Below, one piece after another: positions 26,966 to 35,555 of a DNA stretch of 64,000 nucleotides (the stretch's first letter is position 1; every line of letters starts with the position of its first letter). This DNA comes from Pseudonocardia hierapolitana. Its GTDB lineage: Bacteria > Actinomycetota > Actinomycetes > Mycobacteriales > Pseudonocardiaceae. The translations under genes were made by a program, and so were the position numbers. The stretch spans positions 806,001 to 870,000 of the forward strand of contig NZ_VIWU01000001.1 of the NCBI RefSeq assembly GCF_007994075.1. Direction: 5' to 3'. The notes beneath the pieces are model-generated. The model worked only from the letters and a program-made list of their open reading frames with translations. It ran no database searches and was not told the DNA's origin.

Positions 26966-27004
26966 CTTGGAGGCACCGGCTTCCCACGGGGCGCGGCACA
27001 GCAC

Positions 27005-27705
27005 GATCCGTCAGCTCCACCCTCCTTCAACGTGGTCAGCTGCGGCACCAGGACGCCGGCGACCATGCCGGGGATCACCACGACCAGCGGGATCAACGCC
27101 TTGGAGAACGCGGCGATGATCGGTCTGCGGCGCGCCGCCGACATGCTGCGCGCCGACAGCGTACGTTGCACCTCCGCGAAGTTGGTGGTCCAGTACCCCG
27201 AACGAGAGCACGAACACGATGCCCAGCACCGACAGGAACGGGCTGGCGATCTCGGTCAGCGGCGTGCCCGGCCACGACGACAGCTGCTCCGGCCCCGGCG
27301 GCAGGCCGCTCACCGCGTCCCGCAACCCCTCCCAGCTGCCGACGCGGGCCAGGCACGCGACCGTCAGCGGGATCAGCAGGGCCAGGATGACGAAGAACTG
27401 CAGCACCTCGTTGTAGATCGCCGCCGACAGCCCGCCAAGGAACGTGTAGCTCAGCACCACCAGCGCCGCGATCGGGATCGCGAGCTCCAGCGACCAGCCG
27501 AGCAGCGCCTCGAGGATCAGCCCGAGCGCGTACAGGTTCACCCCGGCGATCAGCACCGCCGCCAGCGCGAACGTCACCGCGTTCACCCGCTGCGTGGTGG
27601 TGTTGAACCGCCTCCGGAGGAACTCCAGCACGCTGCGGGCCTTGCTGCCGTAGTAGAAGGGCAGAAGGTCGGAGGGGCCGCGCCTGGGTGTCACAGATCG
27701 AGCCG
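27005..27705 (-). pseudogene. Sodium:solute symporter (SSS) family, internal fragment
   Basis: The minus strand encodes central helices of a sodium:solute symporter: FYYGSKARSVLEFLRRRFNT, ALAAVLIAGVNLYALGLILE, VLSYTFLGGLSAAIYNEVLQ and FLSVLGIVFVLSFG. A frameshift near 27200 leads to WTTNFAEVQRTLSARSMSAA, KALIPLVVVIPGMVAGVLVP. Both ends of the usual 13-14-helix protein are missing. The substrate cannot be told from this part. Confidence 0.7.
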
Positions 27706-28010
27706 CCACCCGGTCCTAGCTGGGGCAGGCATCCGGTCGGGCCGCAGCCAGAAGATGGATCACGAGGATTCGTCCTCACGCGCGACACAGGTACCAGTCC
27801 GGCCAGGTTCGTTCCGTTCTCCTTCATCAGCGACGCAATCCACTACATCGCGCGCCGCGCACCGTTTCCAGCATCGACGCGCTGCTCGCGGCGAGCCGTC
27901 GGACGATTGAAAGAACCCGCAGTCCGTACACATCCGTGGAAGGACATGCACGGAAGCAGCTGATCCGATCCCAACCGAATCGGATGTCGGAAAGACAAGG
28001 AACCCCCATC
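27706..28010. other. Gap upstream of hydrolase pair
   Basis: No gene. It should hold the promoter of the hydrolase genes that follow. The last 30 bases contain AAAGACAAGGAACCCCC before the ATG at 28011, a moderate ribosome site. No clear -35/-10 pair. Confidence 0.35.
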
Positions 28011-28961
28011 ATGACCAAGCCCGTCCTCGAAGCAGCGGCGCAAGAGATCGCAGACGCCACGTCGGCCCCGCCGTTCCTGTACCAGCTGGGCCCGGAGGGC
28101 GCCCGGAAGGTTCTCGACGACCTCCAGGCCGCCCCTGTCGACAAGCTCGACGTCGACGACAAATGGATCACAGTGCCGGCCGAGGTCGGCGACGTACAGG
28201 TCCGCATCGTCAAGCCGGTCGGCGCCGCAGACGTCCTGCCCGCCATCCTCTACATCCACGGCGGTGGGTGGATTCTCGGCAACGCCGGCACCCACGACCG
28301 GCTCGTGCGCGAGCTCGCCGTCGGTGTGAACGCCGCGGTCGTGTTCGTCGAGTACGACCGCTCCCCCGAAGCTCGCTACCCGGTCGCGATCGAGCAGGCC
28401 TACGCCACTGCCCGGTGGGTCACCAAGGAAGGCGCAGGCGAGGGCCTGGACGCCTCCCGCATGGCGATCGCGGGCGACTCGGTCGGCGGCAACATGAGCG
28501 CAGCCGTCGCGATCCTGGCCAAGCAGCGCGGTGACGTGACCTTCGTGCACCAGTCGCTGTACTACCCGGTGACCGACGCCGCGCAGGACACCGACAGCTA
28601 CCGGCAGTTCGCCGACGGCCCCTTCCTGACGGCGAAGGGGATGGCCTGGTTCTGGGACGCCTACCTTCCGGAGAAGGAGAAGCGCACCGAGATCACCGCG
28701 TCACCGCTGCGCGCGAGCCTGGAGGAGCTTGCCGGGCTGCCCGAGACGTTCCTGATCGTCGACGAGAACGACGTGCTCCGCGACGAGGGCGAGGCCTACG
28801 CGCGCCGCCTCACCCAGGCCGGCGTCCGGACCACCAGCGTGCGCTACAACGCGATCATCCACGACTTCATGATGCTCAACCCCGTCCGTGGAGCCGCCGC
28901 CACCACCGGCGCGGTCGAGCAGGCGATCCAGGTCCTCCGCAAGGCCCTCGCCGTCACCTGA
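28011..28961 (+). CDS. Alpha/beta hydrolase, hormone-sensitive-lipase (Aes) type
   Basis: A 316-residue esterase. HGGGW (oxyanion hole) follows ILYI, the nucleophile elbow is GDSVGG, and the catalytic Asp and His fall in LIVDENDVLRDEGEAY and NAIIHDFMMLNP. This is the HSL/class IV family acting on short acyl esters or lactone-like substrates. The ATG at 28011 fits the family start (MTKPVLEAAAQEIADAT). A start at 27984 is also open. The next hydrolase begins 42 bases downstream, and both are probably cotranscribed up to the hairpin at 29733. Confidence 0.88.
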   Translation: MTKPVLEAAAQEIADATSAPPFLYQLGPEGARKVLDDLQAAPVDKLDVDDKWITVPAEVGDVQVRIVKPVGAADVLPAILYIHGGGWILGNAGTHDRLVRELAVGVNAAVVFVEYDRSPEARYPVAIEQAYATARWVTKEGAGEGLDASRMAIAGDSVGGNMSAAVAILAKQRGDVTFVHQSLYYPVTDAAQDTDSYRQFADGPFLTAKGMAWFWDAYLPEKEKRTEITASPLRASLEELAGLPETFLIVDENDVLRDEGEAYARRLTQAGVRTTSVRYNAIIHDFMMLNPVRGAAATTGAVEQAIQVLRKALAVT

Positions 28962-29003
28962 CGCATCGCCACGACCGAACGCCGACCTCACGGAGAAGAG
29001 ATC

Positions 29004-29723
29004 ATGACAGATACCAAGCCCGCCGTCGTGCTCGTGCACGGCGCCTTCGCGGAGTCCGCGAGCTGGAACCGGGTCATCGAGCAGCTGCAGGAGAAGTCGT
29101 TCGACGTCACCGCAGTCGCGAACCCCCTGCGCAGCGTGGCAGGCGACGCCGCCTACGTTCACGACGTCATCGTCGGGATCGGCAAGCCGGTTGTGCTCGT
29201 CGGGCACTCGTACGGAGGCCTGGTCATCACCGAGGCGGCCGCGGGCAACGACGCGGTCATCGCACTGACCTACGTCGCGGGCTTCGCGCCCGAGCACGGC
29301 GAGTCTGCGCTCGAGCTGTCGGGCAAGTTCCCCGGGAGCACGCTCGGCGCCGCGCTCGCGGCCTACCCGGTCTCGACCGGAGGCAACGAGTTCGCCATCA
29401 CCACGCAGGCCTTTCATCACCAGTTCGCGGCCGACGTCCCGGCAGCGGAGGCGGCCCTCATGGCCGCCAGCCAGCGGCCGGTCACAGAGGCTGCCCTCAC
29501 CGACGGCCTGCCCACCACCTCACCGGCCTGGCGGACGATCCCGTCCTGGTTCGTATTCGGCAGCGAAGATCTCAACATCCCGGCCGCCCTCCAGCGATTC
29601 ATGGCCGAGCGCGCAGGCTCACGAGGAACGTACGAGATCCCCGGCGCCTCACACGCGCTGAGCGTGTCCCGCCCGGACGCCGTGACGGCGGCAATCCTCG
29701 CCGCCACCGGCACGGCCGCGTAG
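29004..29723 (+). CDS. Alpha/beta hydrolase, EstC/salicylate-esterase-like
   Basis: A 239-residue single-domain hydrolase. It opens PAVVLVHGAFAESASWNRVI (oxyanion HGAFAES), has the nucleophile GHSYGG, an Asp in VFGSEDLNIP and a His in IPGASHALSVSRP. The compact fold matches small esterases often found with aromatic or dye-decolorising pathways. GGAGAAGAG precedes the ATG. It is the second gene of the hydrolase pair and is followed ten bases later by a perfect 14-bp inverted repeat. Confidence 0.88.
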   Translation: MTDTKPAVVLVHGAFAESASWNRVIEQLQEKSFDVTAVANPLRSVAGDAAYVHDVIVGIGKPVVLVGHSYGGLVITEAAAGNDAVIALTYVAGFAPEHGESALELSGKFPGSTLGAALAAYPVSTGGNEFAITTQAFHHQFAADVPAAEAALMAASQRPVTEAALTDGLPTTSPAWRTIPSWFVFGSEDLNIPAALQRFMAERAGSRGTYEIPGASHALSVSRPDAVTAAILAATGTAA

Positions 29724-29732
29724 CACCCGGAA

Positions 29733-29777
29733 GCGTGGTGGCGCCCTCCTGCCGTGAGCAGGCGGGCGCCACCACGC
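29733..29777 (+). terminator. Long perfect hairpin after the hydrolase pair
   Basis: GCGTGGTGGCGCCC (29733-29746) is the exact reverse complement of GGGCGCCACCACGC (29764-29777), with a smaller inner stem CCTGC/GCAGG. It begins ten bases after the upstream stop. There is no U-run, but strong U-less hairpins serve as terminators in actinobacteria. It also argues against a GTG at 29754 as the start of the next gene. Confidence 0.7.
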
Positions 29778-29789
29778 AACCAACTGACG

Positions 29790-30728
29790 ATGTGGGAAGT
29801 GACCAGACGGATGGACGAGAGAGCACGGCTGCTGCCGCTGAAGCGCGTTCGTACCGCGACGCTCGAAGTCGCGTACTTCGAGGCAGGCCCGTCCGACGGT
29901 GACGTCGTCATCCTCCTCCACGGGTTCCCCTACGACATCCACAGCTACATCCACGTGGTGCCCGCCCTCGTCGCAGCCGGTCACCGCGTGCTTGTTCCCT
30001 ACCTCCGCGGCCACGGGCCGACCCGGTTCCTCGATCCGGACGCTCCTCGCTCCGGACAGCAAGCCGCCCTTGGCTCCGATGTGGTCGAACTGATGGACGT
30101 TCTCCAGATCCGCCGCGCCGTCCTTGCCGGCTACGACTGGGGCGGCCGGGCGGCGTGCGTAGTCGGAGTGCTCTGGCCGGAGCGGGCTGCGGGCATCGTC
30201 TCCGTGAACAGCTACCTCATCCAGGACATCCGCGCTGCGATGGCTCCGATTCGACCAGACCTGGAAGCAGGGTTCTGGTACTTCTACTATTTTCTCACTG
30301 AACGTGGCCACGCCGGGCTCACGGCGAACAGACGGGCGATCGCCGAAGTGATCTGGCGACGCAACTCCCCGAGGTGGCAGTTCGATGACGCGACGCTCGA
30401 TTGCGCCGCCGAGGCTTTCGAGAACCCCGACTTCGTCGACGTGGTCATCCACTCCTACCGTCACCGCCTCGGGCACGCATTCGGCGCAGCTCCGTACGAG
30501 CGGCTCGAACAACAACTCGCCGGTCTGCCGCCCATCACGGTTCCCGCGGTCACCCTGGACGGCCTCGCCGACGGCAACTTCCCGGCGACCGATGGCAGCC
30601 CTTCAGCAGCGCATTCCACAGGTCCACGAGTGCACCGCCAGGTTCCCGATGCCGGACACAATCTTCCGCAGGAAGCGCCTCAAGCGTTCGTGGACGCAAT
30701 CGCTCAAGTATGTCAGCTCACTTTCTAG
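29790..30728 (+). CDS. Alpha/beta hydrolase, epoxide hydrolase / haloalkane dehalogenase type
   Basis: A roughly 312-residue hydrolase. HGFPYD follows ILL, the nucleophile elbow is GYDWGG, so an aspartate and not a serine is the nucleophile, and the base histidine lies in PDAGHNLPQEAPQAF. This set points to epoxide hydrolase or dehalogenase chemistry; two Tyr from the cap would decide between them. The cap region includes WYFYYFLTERGHAGL. The start is uncertain between 29790 and 29811. A GTG at 29754 lies inside the terminator-like hairpin and is disfavoured. Confidence 0.82.
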   Translation: MWEVTRRMDERARLLPLKRVRTATLEVAYFEAGPSDGDVVILLHGFPYDIHSYIHVVPALVAAGHRVLVPYLRGHGPTRFLDPDAPRSGQQAALGSDVVELMDVLQIRRAVLAGYDWGGRAACVVGVLWPERAAGIVSVNSYLIQDIRAAMAPIRPDLEAGFWYFYYFLTERGHAGLTANRRAIAEVIWRRNSPRWQFDDATLDCAAEAFENPDFVDVVIHSYRHRLGHAFGAAPYERLEQQLAGLPPITVPAVTLDGLADGNFPATDGSPSAAHSTGPRVHRQVPDAGHNLPQEAPQAFVDAIAQVCQLTF

Positions 30729-30736
30729 GCTCGAGC

Positions 30737-30815
30737 GCACAGGCACTCGCTGCTGATCAAGACGCGCGTGTGACGGCTATGACGGGTGACGGCGTCAACG
30801 ACGCGCCTGCTCCCC
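30737..30815 (+). pseudogene. P-type ATPase hinge fragment
   Basis: Eight bases after the hydrolase stop the plus strand reads QALAADQDARVTAMTGDGVN followed by DAPAP. TGDGVNDAP is the invariant hinge motif of cation-transporting P-type ATPases. Only about 26 residues remain. No other part of such an ATPase is visible. Confidence 0.6.
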
Positions 30816-31261
30816 TGCTCGTTCCCCCGCGCCTTGCGCGGCCGGCCAGACCGGCGGCCGTGCTCGTCGTAGCGCAGGGCCGCGTCCACCGAGACCACCG
30901 TGCATCAGCAGGTCCCGGATGCGGGGGGCCCGCTACGGGCTCGAGCGGGAACACGCTTCTGGTCAGCGGCGTGAGTCGAATCCTGCGCCCACGACACCAA
31001 GCGAATCCGGGTTGATCGACACGATCTGCCCGCCATCCGGCGAGGCGCTGACTTCGGCCAGCCCGCAGGTGCGGCGCGGCTCGCGCATCCGCGCGCCGCG
31101 CGGGGACCGGCCGGAGGCCGCACGCCCGGCGCGAGCGCTTGCGGCTGCATCGGACGCAGCGCCGCCTTGATCGAGGAAGGAGAGTCTGAACACGCGGGCG
31201 CCGAGTCCGGTCGTCCGATCGCGGGTGTCGGCCCCGCCGGCCGCGGCCCGACCTCAGGATA
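30816..31261. other. Stretch without recognisable gene
   Basis: Minus-strand frames contain short natural-looking pieces (for example VVSVDAALRYDEHGRR near 30850-30900 and GGQIVSINPDSLGVVGAGFD near 31000), but no family can be named and no start or stop pairs them. Probably eroded coding DNA. Confidence 0.35.
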
Positions 31262-31500
31262 GGAGGAGGCGTGTGGTTAGTGCGCAACTCCCCCCTCGGA
31301 CACAAGATCACGTCTCTGGCCAGCGGTTTTCTCGGGGTTCTACTTGCCTCGCTCGGTATGCCCTGGTGGCGGGCGTGGGGGTTCAAGTCCCGCTGGGACA
31401 CGCCAGTGCGGGGCGGCGCACGAGTCCGGGACGGTTGCTCTTCGGAGCGACTATCTTGCTCGCGAGCGATTTGATCTGTCGCCTGGGCCGCTTCGGCGAG
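31262..31500 (+). repeat. Dispersed T-arm-containing repeat, copy C
   Basis: The best-preserved copy: GTGTGGTTAGTGCGCAACTC, then CCCCCTCGGACACAAGATCA, TATGCCCTGGTGGCGGGCGT, the T-arm-like GGGGGTTCAAGTCCCGC and TGGGACACGCCAG, then a tail shared with copy A ending CGCCTGGGCCGCTTCG. It runs straight into an IS481 remnant. Within the module GGGGG and CCCGC flank a TTCAAGT loop with one mismatch. Confidence 0.6.
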
Positions 31501-31507
31501 ATCTTCA

Positions 31508-31735
31508 TGCTCCCCGATCCGCGGCCGTCGGGGACCCGGCCAAGCTTTTTGACATCGATGTGCAGCAGATCTCCGGGGTGGGGACGTTCGTAGCAGGACC
31601 CGGAGTGTCGGCGCCGAAGCGGGGCGCCGCTGATCGGTTCGATCGCCGACAGGTGCGGCACCCGGTGGCGGGCCAGGACGCGGCCGACGGTGGAGGCGAC
31701 CAGCCCGAGTTCAGTTGCCGGGAGCAGTGAGATCG
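31508..31735 (-). mobile_element. IS481-family transposase internal fragment
   Basis: The minus strand reads ELGLVASTVGRVLARHRVPH, LSAIEPISGAPLRRR and YERPHPGDLLHIDVKKLGRV-PDG. The HIDVKKLGR(I/V)PDGG segment with the first catalytic Asp of the DDE triad is diagnostic for IS481. Both ends are missing. The right edge of repeat copy C abuts it. Confidence 0.8.
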
Positions 31736-31852
31736 CGGTCGTCACAGCTCCTGCGCTGCGACGCTGCTTCTGGGCGACCCGAGGCGGTGGTTTTTTCGAG
31801 TCGTCCTGGCCACGCGAGGAGGCCGATCGAAGCGCCTCGAAGTCAGCACCAC

Positions 31853-31965
31853 TTAGTCCTCGGCGGCCTTGCGGGGGTTCGGGTGCGGTCCCGCCTCGAC
31901 GACCACGTAGCCATACGGCGCCCGGCCGCCCTGGTGCCGCCCGTCGTTTACGACCCTGAGCGAGA
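31853..31965 (-). mobile_element. Serine recombinase fragment
   Basis: The minus strand ends with GGRAPYGYVVVEAGPHPNP and a KAAED tail before a stop. G(R)xPYGY...D(A)GPHPNP is the conserved segment after the catalytic domain in large serine recombinases. Neither the catalytic serine nor the zinc ribbon is present here. A C-terminal piece of the same class lies at 38319. Confidence 0.6.
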
Positions 31966-32185
31966 AGGAGCATGCGGCGTCGACGTTCCGTACGGTGGCC
32001 GTGCCCCGTGGCTGCGATCGCCCGCGGCTCGTCCTGCGGCAGACCGAGGCGAGACGTGCGACCCCGGTCGGAAGGAGAGGTTGTCCATGACACCTCTCGA
32101 CTGCTCGTCCCGGCCGCCGATGGCGCTGACGACATGCGAGTGCCGGTCGACCATGGTGAGGTATCAACCGGCACTGATCACACAG

Positions 32186-32452
32186 TTACGCCACGGAGGC
32201 CGTTTCGTTCTCCGGAGTCATCGGGACGCTCGTGACCGCCGGTGCCTCGTTCGGCATCAGGATCCACAGGACCGGGTAGATGAGGAGCTGGCTCCCCGGC
32301 ACGATCAGGAGGATCAGTACGAACAGCAGCCTCGCGGGCCACGGGGCGAGGCCGAAGCGGCGGCCCAACCCGGCGCACACGCCGGCCAGTACCCGACCGT
32401 CCTGCGGCCGGACAAGGCCTGCGTGGTGGAAGGTCGAGTGGATGGATTCCAT
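32186..32452 (-). CDS. PspC-domain protein (larger paralogue)
   Basis: An 88-residue protein whose PspC domain occupies residues 12-72: LVRPQDGRVLAGVCAGLGRR, then the single amphipathic membrane helix ARLLFVLILLIVPGSQLLIY ending LWILMP. PspC domains sit in the membrane and take part in envelope-stress sensing. The acidic C-terminal tail is cytoplasmic. The ATG at 32452 has an AGAGAGGA site. A second, shorter PspC protein lies at 43299-43481. Inverted repeats upstream are candidate control sites. Confidence 0.85.
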   Translation of the reverse strand: MESIHSTFHHAGLVRPQDGRVLAGVCAGLGRRFGLAPWPARLLFVLILLIVPGSQLLIYPVLWILMPNEAPAVTSVPMTPENETASVA

Positions 32453-32619
32453 TAACTGATCGTTCCTCTCTGCGTTCTGCAGTCTGAGTGTGGTGAACCG
32501 GACAGGACTAATCCTGCGCTCCGCTTCACCCGAAACCATCAGGGACGCCCCCTGGCCTGACCCGGAGACTCCTGGACCCGGTGAGTCAGGGGTTGGCCCA
32601 GCGCTACGCGCCGGGCCAC

Positions 32620-32685
32620 GGACCTTGCAGTCCCTGAGAGAAGCTCGACTCAAACCACGAGGACCGAGTCCGATCCGTCGGACTC
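32620..32685 (-). promoter_or_regulatory. Inverted repeats upstream of the PspC gene
   Basis: Two dyads are visible. GGACCTTGCAGTCC (32620-32633) resembles the GGGACT...AGTCCC shape of DevR/DosR boxes. GAGTCCGATCCGTCGGACTC (32666-32685) is a perfect 8-bp inverted repeat around TCCG. They lie 170-230 bases upstream of the PspC start and could also serve a gene on the other strand. The regulatory role is inferred. Confidence 0.4.
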
Positions 32686-32689
32686 AGCT

Positions 32690-33115
32690 ACGTCTGGGTC
32701 TTGTCAGCCTCGAGATTTCAGCTCCAGTAATTGGGTGAGCCTGAGCATCTACATCCAGGCCGCTGGGGTGGACGAGCATTCGCCAAAATACCCTGACGTA
32801 CGGCTATCCAGTGGAACCAAGTAGTGGCGTACTGTCGCCGAACCCCCCGACTCTCTTGCTGGAGATTCCTCGTCGGGGCTCGGCACCGAAAGCCGGTACG
32901 AGAGCGACTGGATCGGCTCGCCAGCTATATAAGCCAGCACGCAGGTAGGGCGCTCGGCTGGCCTCCGTCGTGCTCGGTGAGGTCAGTGACGATCAGCGGC
33001 GCCATGTCGTCCGCGTCCGTGGACGGTTGCCTGCCGTCACCCTGAGCTGCGCCGACGCTATCGACGGCCGGCACCGGAACGGCTACCGCGGGGCCCGCCC
33101 GCCCCGGGACGGCTG
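32690..33115. other. Stretch without recognisable gene
   Basis: No supported gene. GC content is lower than in flanking genes, with a short TATATAAG run near 32929. Several frames are open for 60-70 codons, but none has recognisable sequence. Confidence 0.4.
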
Positions 33116-33300
33116 CGCCCGCACCTTCCCGAGAAGCTGTCGCCGCAGATCAAGCTCTGGGCCGTGCCGGTGTACCGGCTGGTCTACGACCCGGACGGGC
33201 GTCCGGTCTGGGAGCGGCTTCAGGGTCAGTGGCGAGCCGTTCCGCAGCGCAGCGCCTGCCGTGACGGTCCGGGCCGCGCATCCGACGACGCTGCGGAGGG
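33116..33300 (+). pseudogene. Unrecognised coding fragment
   Basis: The plus strand reads LPEKLSPQIKLWAVPVYRLV, then YDPDGRPVWERLQGQWRAVP, before composition becomes noise-like. The sequence looks like natural protein with no start codon or ribosome site. I cannot assign it. It lies tail to tail with the M14 peptidase gene. Confidence 0.3.
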
Positions 33301-33387
33301 TCGTGACCTCGCGACCGTCGAGCGCGAGATGGGCACTGAAGCAAGGCCGGTAGGTCTCGGCGCATCGGAGGGGCGGCGCGGGCGCGA

Positions 33388-34521
33388 CTACGGGAGCTGC
33401 TCGGCGGCCAACCGGTCCAATCCCGCGCGGCACATCTCCAGCAGTCCGGCCACGACCTCGTCGATGATCTTCTCCATGTCCGCGTACGGGGGGTGAAAGC
33501 TCGCCGCCACGTCGTCGGGTCGCTCGCGCCCGAACTCGATGGTGTAGGGGTAGATCACGGGGCGCGCCGGGTCCAGGATGTGCCGGGCGAAGGTCCAGTC
33601 GTCGGAGGTGCCGGAGGTGCCGTAGAGCTGCGCGCCTTGCTGGACGGTGTAGCGGCGGCCATTGACGGACTCGACGGCGTCGCGCATCCGCTCCCCGATC
33701 TCGATCAGGTGTCGGCGGTGGCCGGGGTCGAGGTACTCGCCGTAGCGGCCGGCCTGTGGGTGCCCGTTCTGGGCGAGCAGACCGCGCCTGCGGTCGAAGG
33801 CGGGGTTGCGGAAGTTCTGCTCGGGCTCGCTGGACTGGTTGTCGTCGTCGCCCCACGGATAGAGGATCAGCTCCGAGAAGCTGTGCACATCGGCGAGGAA
33901 GCGGGTGGTGGGGTAGCGGTCCACCAGCCAGGCGACGTTGCGGGTTTCCGGCTCGGAGAACGCGTCCGGCCCGTGGTAGGTGTCCTGGCCGGGCGCGTCG
34001 GACACCGACACCTCGCCCCGCGCGAGGGCTCGCGGGTCGAAGTAGCGGCGGAAGTCCCACAGCCAGTCGTAGTTGCGATTCACGTCCACCCCGCCGACCG
34101 GCGACGGACGCCGGTTGGTGCGCCACAGCTCGTTGCCTCCGGGGTGCATCGAGTACGCCCGTCCGTCCGGGTTGACCTGCGGGAACACGACGACGTCCAG
34201 GCCGCCGACGATCCGCTCGACGTCCGCCGCCGACACCGTGTAGCCAGGCACGGCGATCTCCGCACCGGCCGCGGCGGCGGCGGTGAGGCGCTCCAGGAAC
34301 GACACGAGGATGTCCGGCCCGCCCCACTCCCGCGCGTGCACGCCCGCGACGAGGACGACAGTGGGCCGCGCCGTCGCCAGGTCGGCGGCCACCCGCACCG
34401 CGCGGCAGACTCGGTTCTCCCACGTGCGGTGCGGCACCGTCACCAGCTCGGTGAACCCTGGATGCGTGGCCGCAACGACCTGCAGCGCCGACTCGACCTC
34501 CCCGACGTTGAGGTAGGGCAT
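33388..34521 (-). CDS. M14-family zinc carboxypeptidase, catalytic domain
   Basis: A 377-residue metallocarboxypeptidase domain. Zinc ligands are His62 and Glu65 in VAGVHAREWGG and a later His in FLADVHSFSE. Substrate-binding NRRP and DVNRNYDW motifs follow MHPGGNELW, and the catalytic Glu is in YPYTIEFG. No signal peptide is visible. The ATG at 34521 comes one base after the stop of the small upstream gene (TGAGATG), so the two are coupled. Related proteins carry the upstream 90 residues and this domain on one chain, so the gene may have been split by a point change. Confidence 0.88.
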   Translation of the reverse strand: MPYLNVGEVESALQVVAATHPGFTELVTVPHRTWENRVCRAVRVAADLATARPTVVLVAGVHAREWGGPDILVSFLERLTAAAAAGAEIAVPGYTVSAADVERIVGGLDVVVFPQVNPDGRAYSMHPGGNELWRTNRRPSPVGGVDVNRNYDWLWDFRRYFDPRALARGEVSVSDAPGQDTYHGPDAFSEPETRNVAWLVDRYPTTRFLADVHSFSELILYPWGDDDNQSSEPEQNFRNPAFDRRRGLLAQNGHPQAGRYGEYLDPGHRRHLIEIGERMRDAVESVNGRRYTVQQGAQLYGTSGTSDDWTFARHILDPARPVIYPYTIEFGRERPDDVAASFHPPYADMEKIIDEVVAGLLEMCRAGLDRLAAEQLP

Positions 34522-34522
34522 C

Positions 34523-34795
34523 TCAGCGCCCGGCCAGCCGGCGCAGCGCCTCGGCATACCGGTCGCCCTCGCCGACCTCGGCGAGCCGCTCCGCGCGCCC
34601 CTCGGCGAGGTCGGCATGCCGCTGCACGGTCGCGCCGGCGGCGGTGAGCGCGTCGATCTGCTCGTCCGTGGCCAGCGCCGCGACCCCGTCCGCCACGCTC
34701 ATCTTGCGAATCACCTCCGCGCCGGCGTCGACGGCGACCTCCGCGGCCGTCCGCGACGGGTCCCCGGACACGACCGTCACGTGGTAGCGCGCCAT
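34523..34795 (-). CDS. N-terminal prodomain-like partner of the M14 peptidase
   Basis: A 90-residue protein: ARYHVTVVSGDPSRTAAEVA, VIRKMSVADGVAALATDEQI, DALTAAGATVQRHADLAEGR. It has the alpha/beta pattern of the small N-terminal domain that precedes the catalytic domain in single-chain actinobacterial M14 peptidases, ending with a VGEGDRYAEA-like linker. It stops one base before the peptidase ATG. It could fold as a separate chaperone-like prodomain or result from a recent nonsense or frameshift change. The start at 34795 is chosen; 34822 is also open. Confidence 0.65.
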   Translation of the reverse strand: MARYHVTVVSGDPSRTAAEVAVDAGAEVIRKMSVADGVAALATDEQIDALTAAGATVQRHADLAEGRAERLAEVGEGDRYAEALRRLAGR

Positions 34796-35237
34796 CCCAC
34801 GATGCTCACCGCTCGCCGACACCAGCGCAACCGGCGTTAGCGGCGGGACCGATCCGCCTTACCCGCGACGAGCCGGGGGCCGCCCGGGGTGACCGTGGCA
34901 CCGTGCGCGGGCGACCCCCGGGGATCAGGACGCGGCGCGCAGCCCCGCCGGGCGCGGGGCGACGACACCGGCCGCCATAACTCGCCAAGAAGACTCCGAA
35001 CGTAGTAGATGAACAGGACCGGAAACAGCAATGGGAGCAGCCGATCGGCGCCCGTCGCTGTCGCCTACTCGTCTCCAGGTTTCAACAGCCCCAAGGTGGG
35101 TATCGCCGTGGCGCGGAAAGGAGAGGTCCGGACTAGGGCGTGGTAAGCCGAAGTTGCTCAAAACAACTACAGATGTGCTGACACCTGACGGACGACCACC
35201 ATCTCCGAAATGCCCAATGATCGGAAGAGGGCGCAAA
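34796..35237. other. Divergent control region
   Basis: This gap separates the leftward peptidase genes from the rightward small gene at 35238. No coding region is supported. Two opposing promoters are expected, but I see no consensus pair. Confidence 0.35.
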
Positions 35238-35498
35238 ATGACGACGCCGGTAGAGTGTGTGATCCTCGACATCCCGGACGGACTGCGTCTCAACCTGCTG
35301 GGTCTCGTCGTCGAAGTCGGTCGGATCCGGATCGTGGCTGACCGGTCCGGCCTGCTCGGCGCACTCCTCGCCTCCTTGACATGCGGTGGCGCGGCGGCGG
35401 CGGACAGACTTGAGGAAATGGCACAGATGATCCGGGCTCAGGAGGAATTGGCGCGAGAAGGCGGGCAGCCAGGGCCGGAACCAGCCCCCGCTTCGTAG
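35238..35498 (+). CDS. Small conserved-type protein, unknown function
   Basis: An 86-residue protein after a GGAAGAGGGCGC site. The first half is VILDIPDGLRLNLLGLVVEV, then a hydrophobic LLGALLASLTCG segment. The second half is a charged helix (DRLEEMAQMIRAQEELAREG) with a Pro-rich tail. The pattern LxLLGLxVEV...LLGxLL resembles small actinobacterial proteins of unknown role. It precedes the TMEM143-like gene by 57 bases in the same direction, so the two may form an operon. Confidence 0.6.
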   Translation: MTTPVECVILDIPDGLRLNLLGLVVEVGRIRIVADRSGLLGALLASLTCGGAAAADRLEEMAQMIRAQEELAREGGQPGPEPAPAS

Positions 35499-35555
35499 CG
35501 GCTGGACTAGCAGGGGGTCGCGCGAGGGTGCGCGCGCTTTGCAGAAGGGCCCGCA

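Noticed and set aside
33493..34647. A 384-codon plus-strand open frame
   Set aside because: It is the antisense shadow of the M14 peptidase. The peptidase has its zinc ligands and active site in the other strand.
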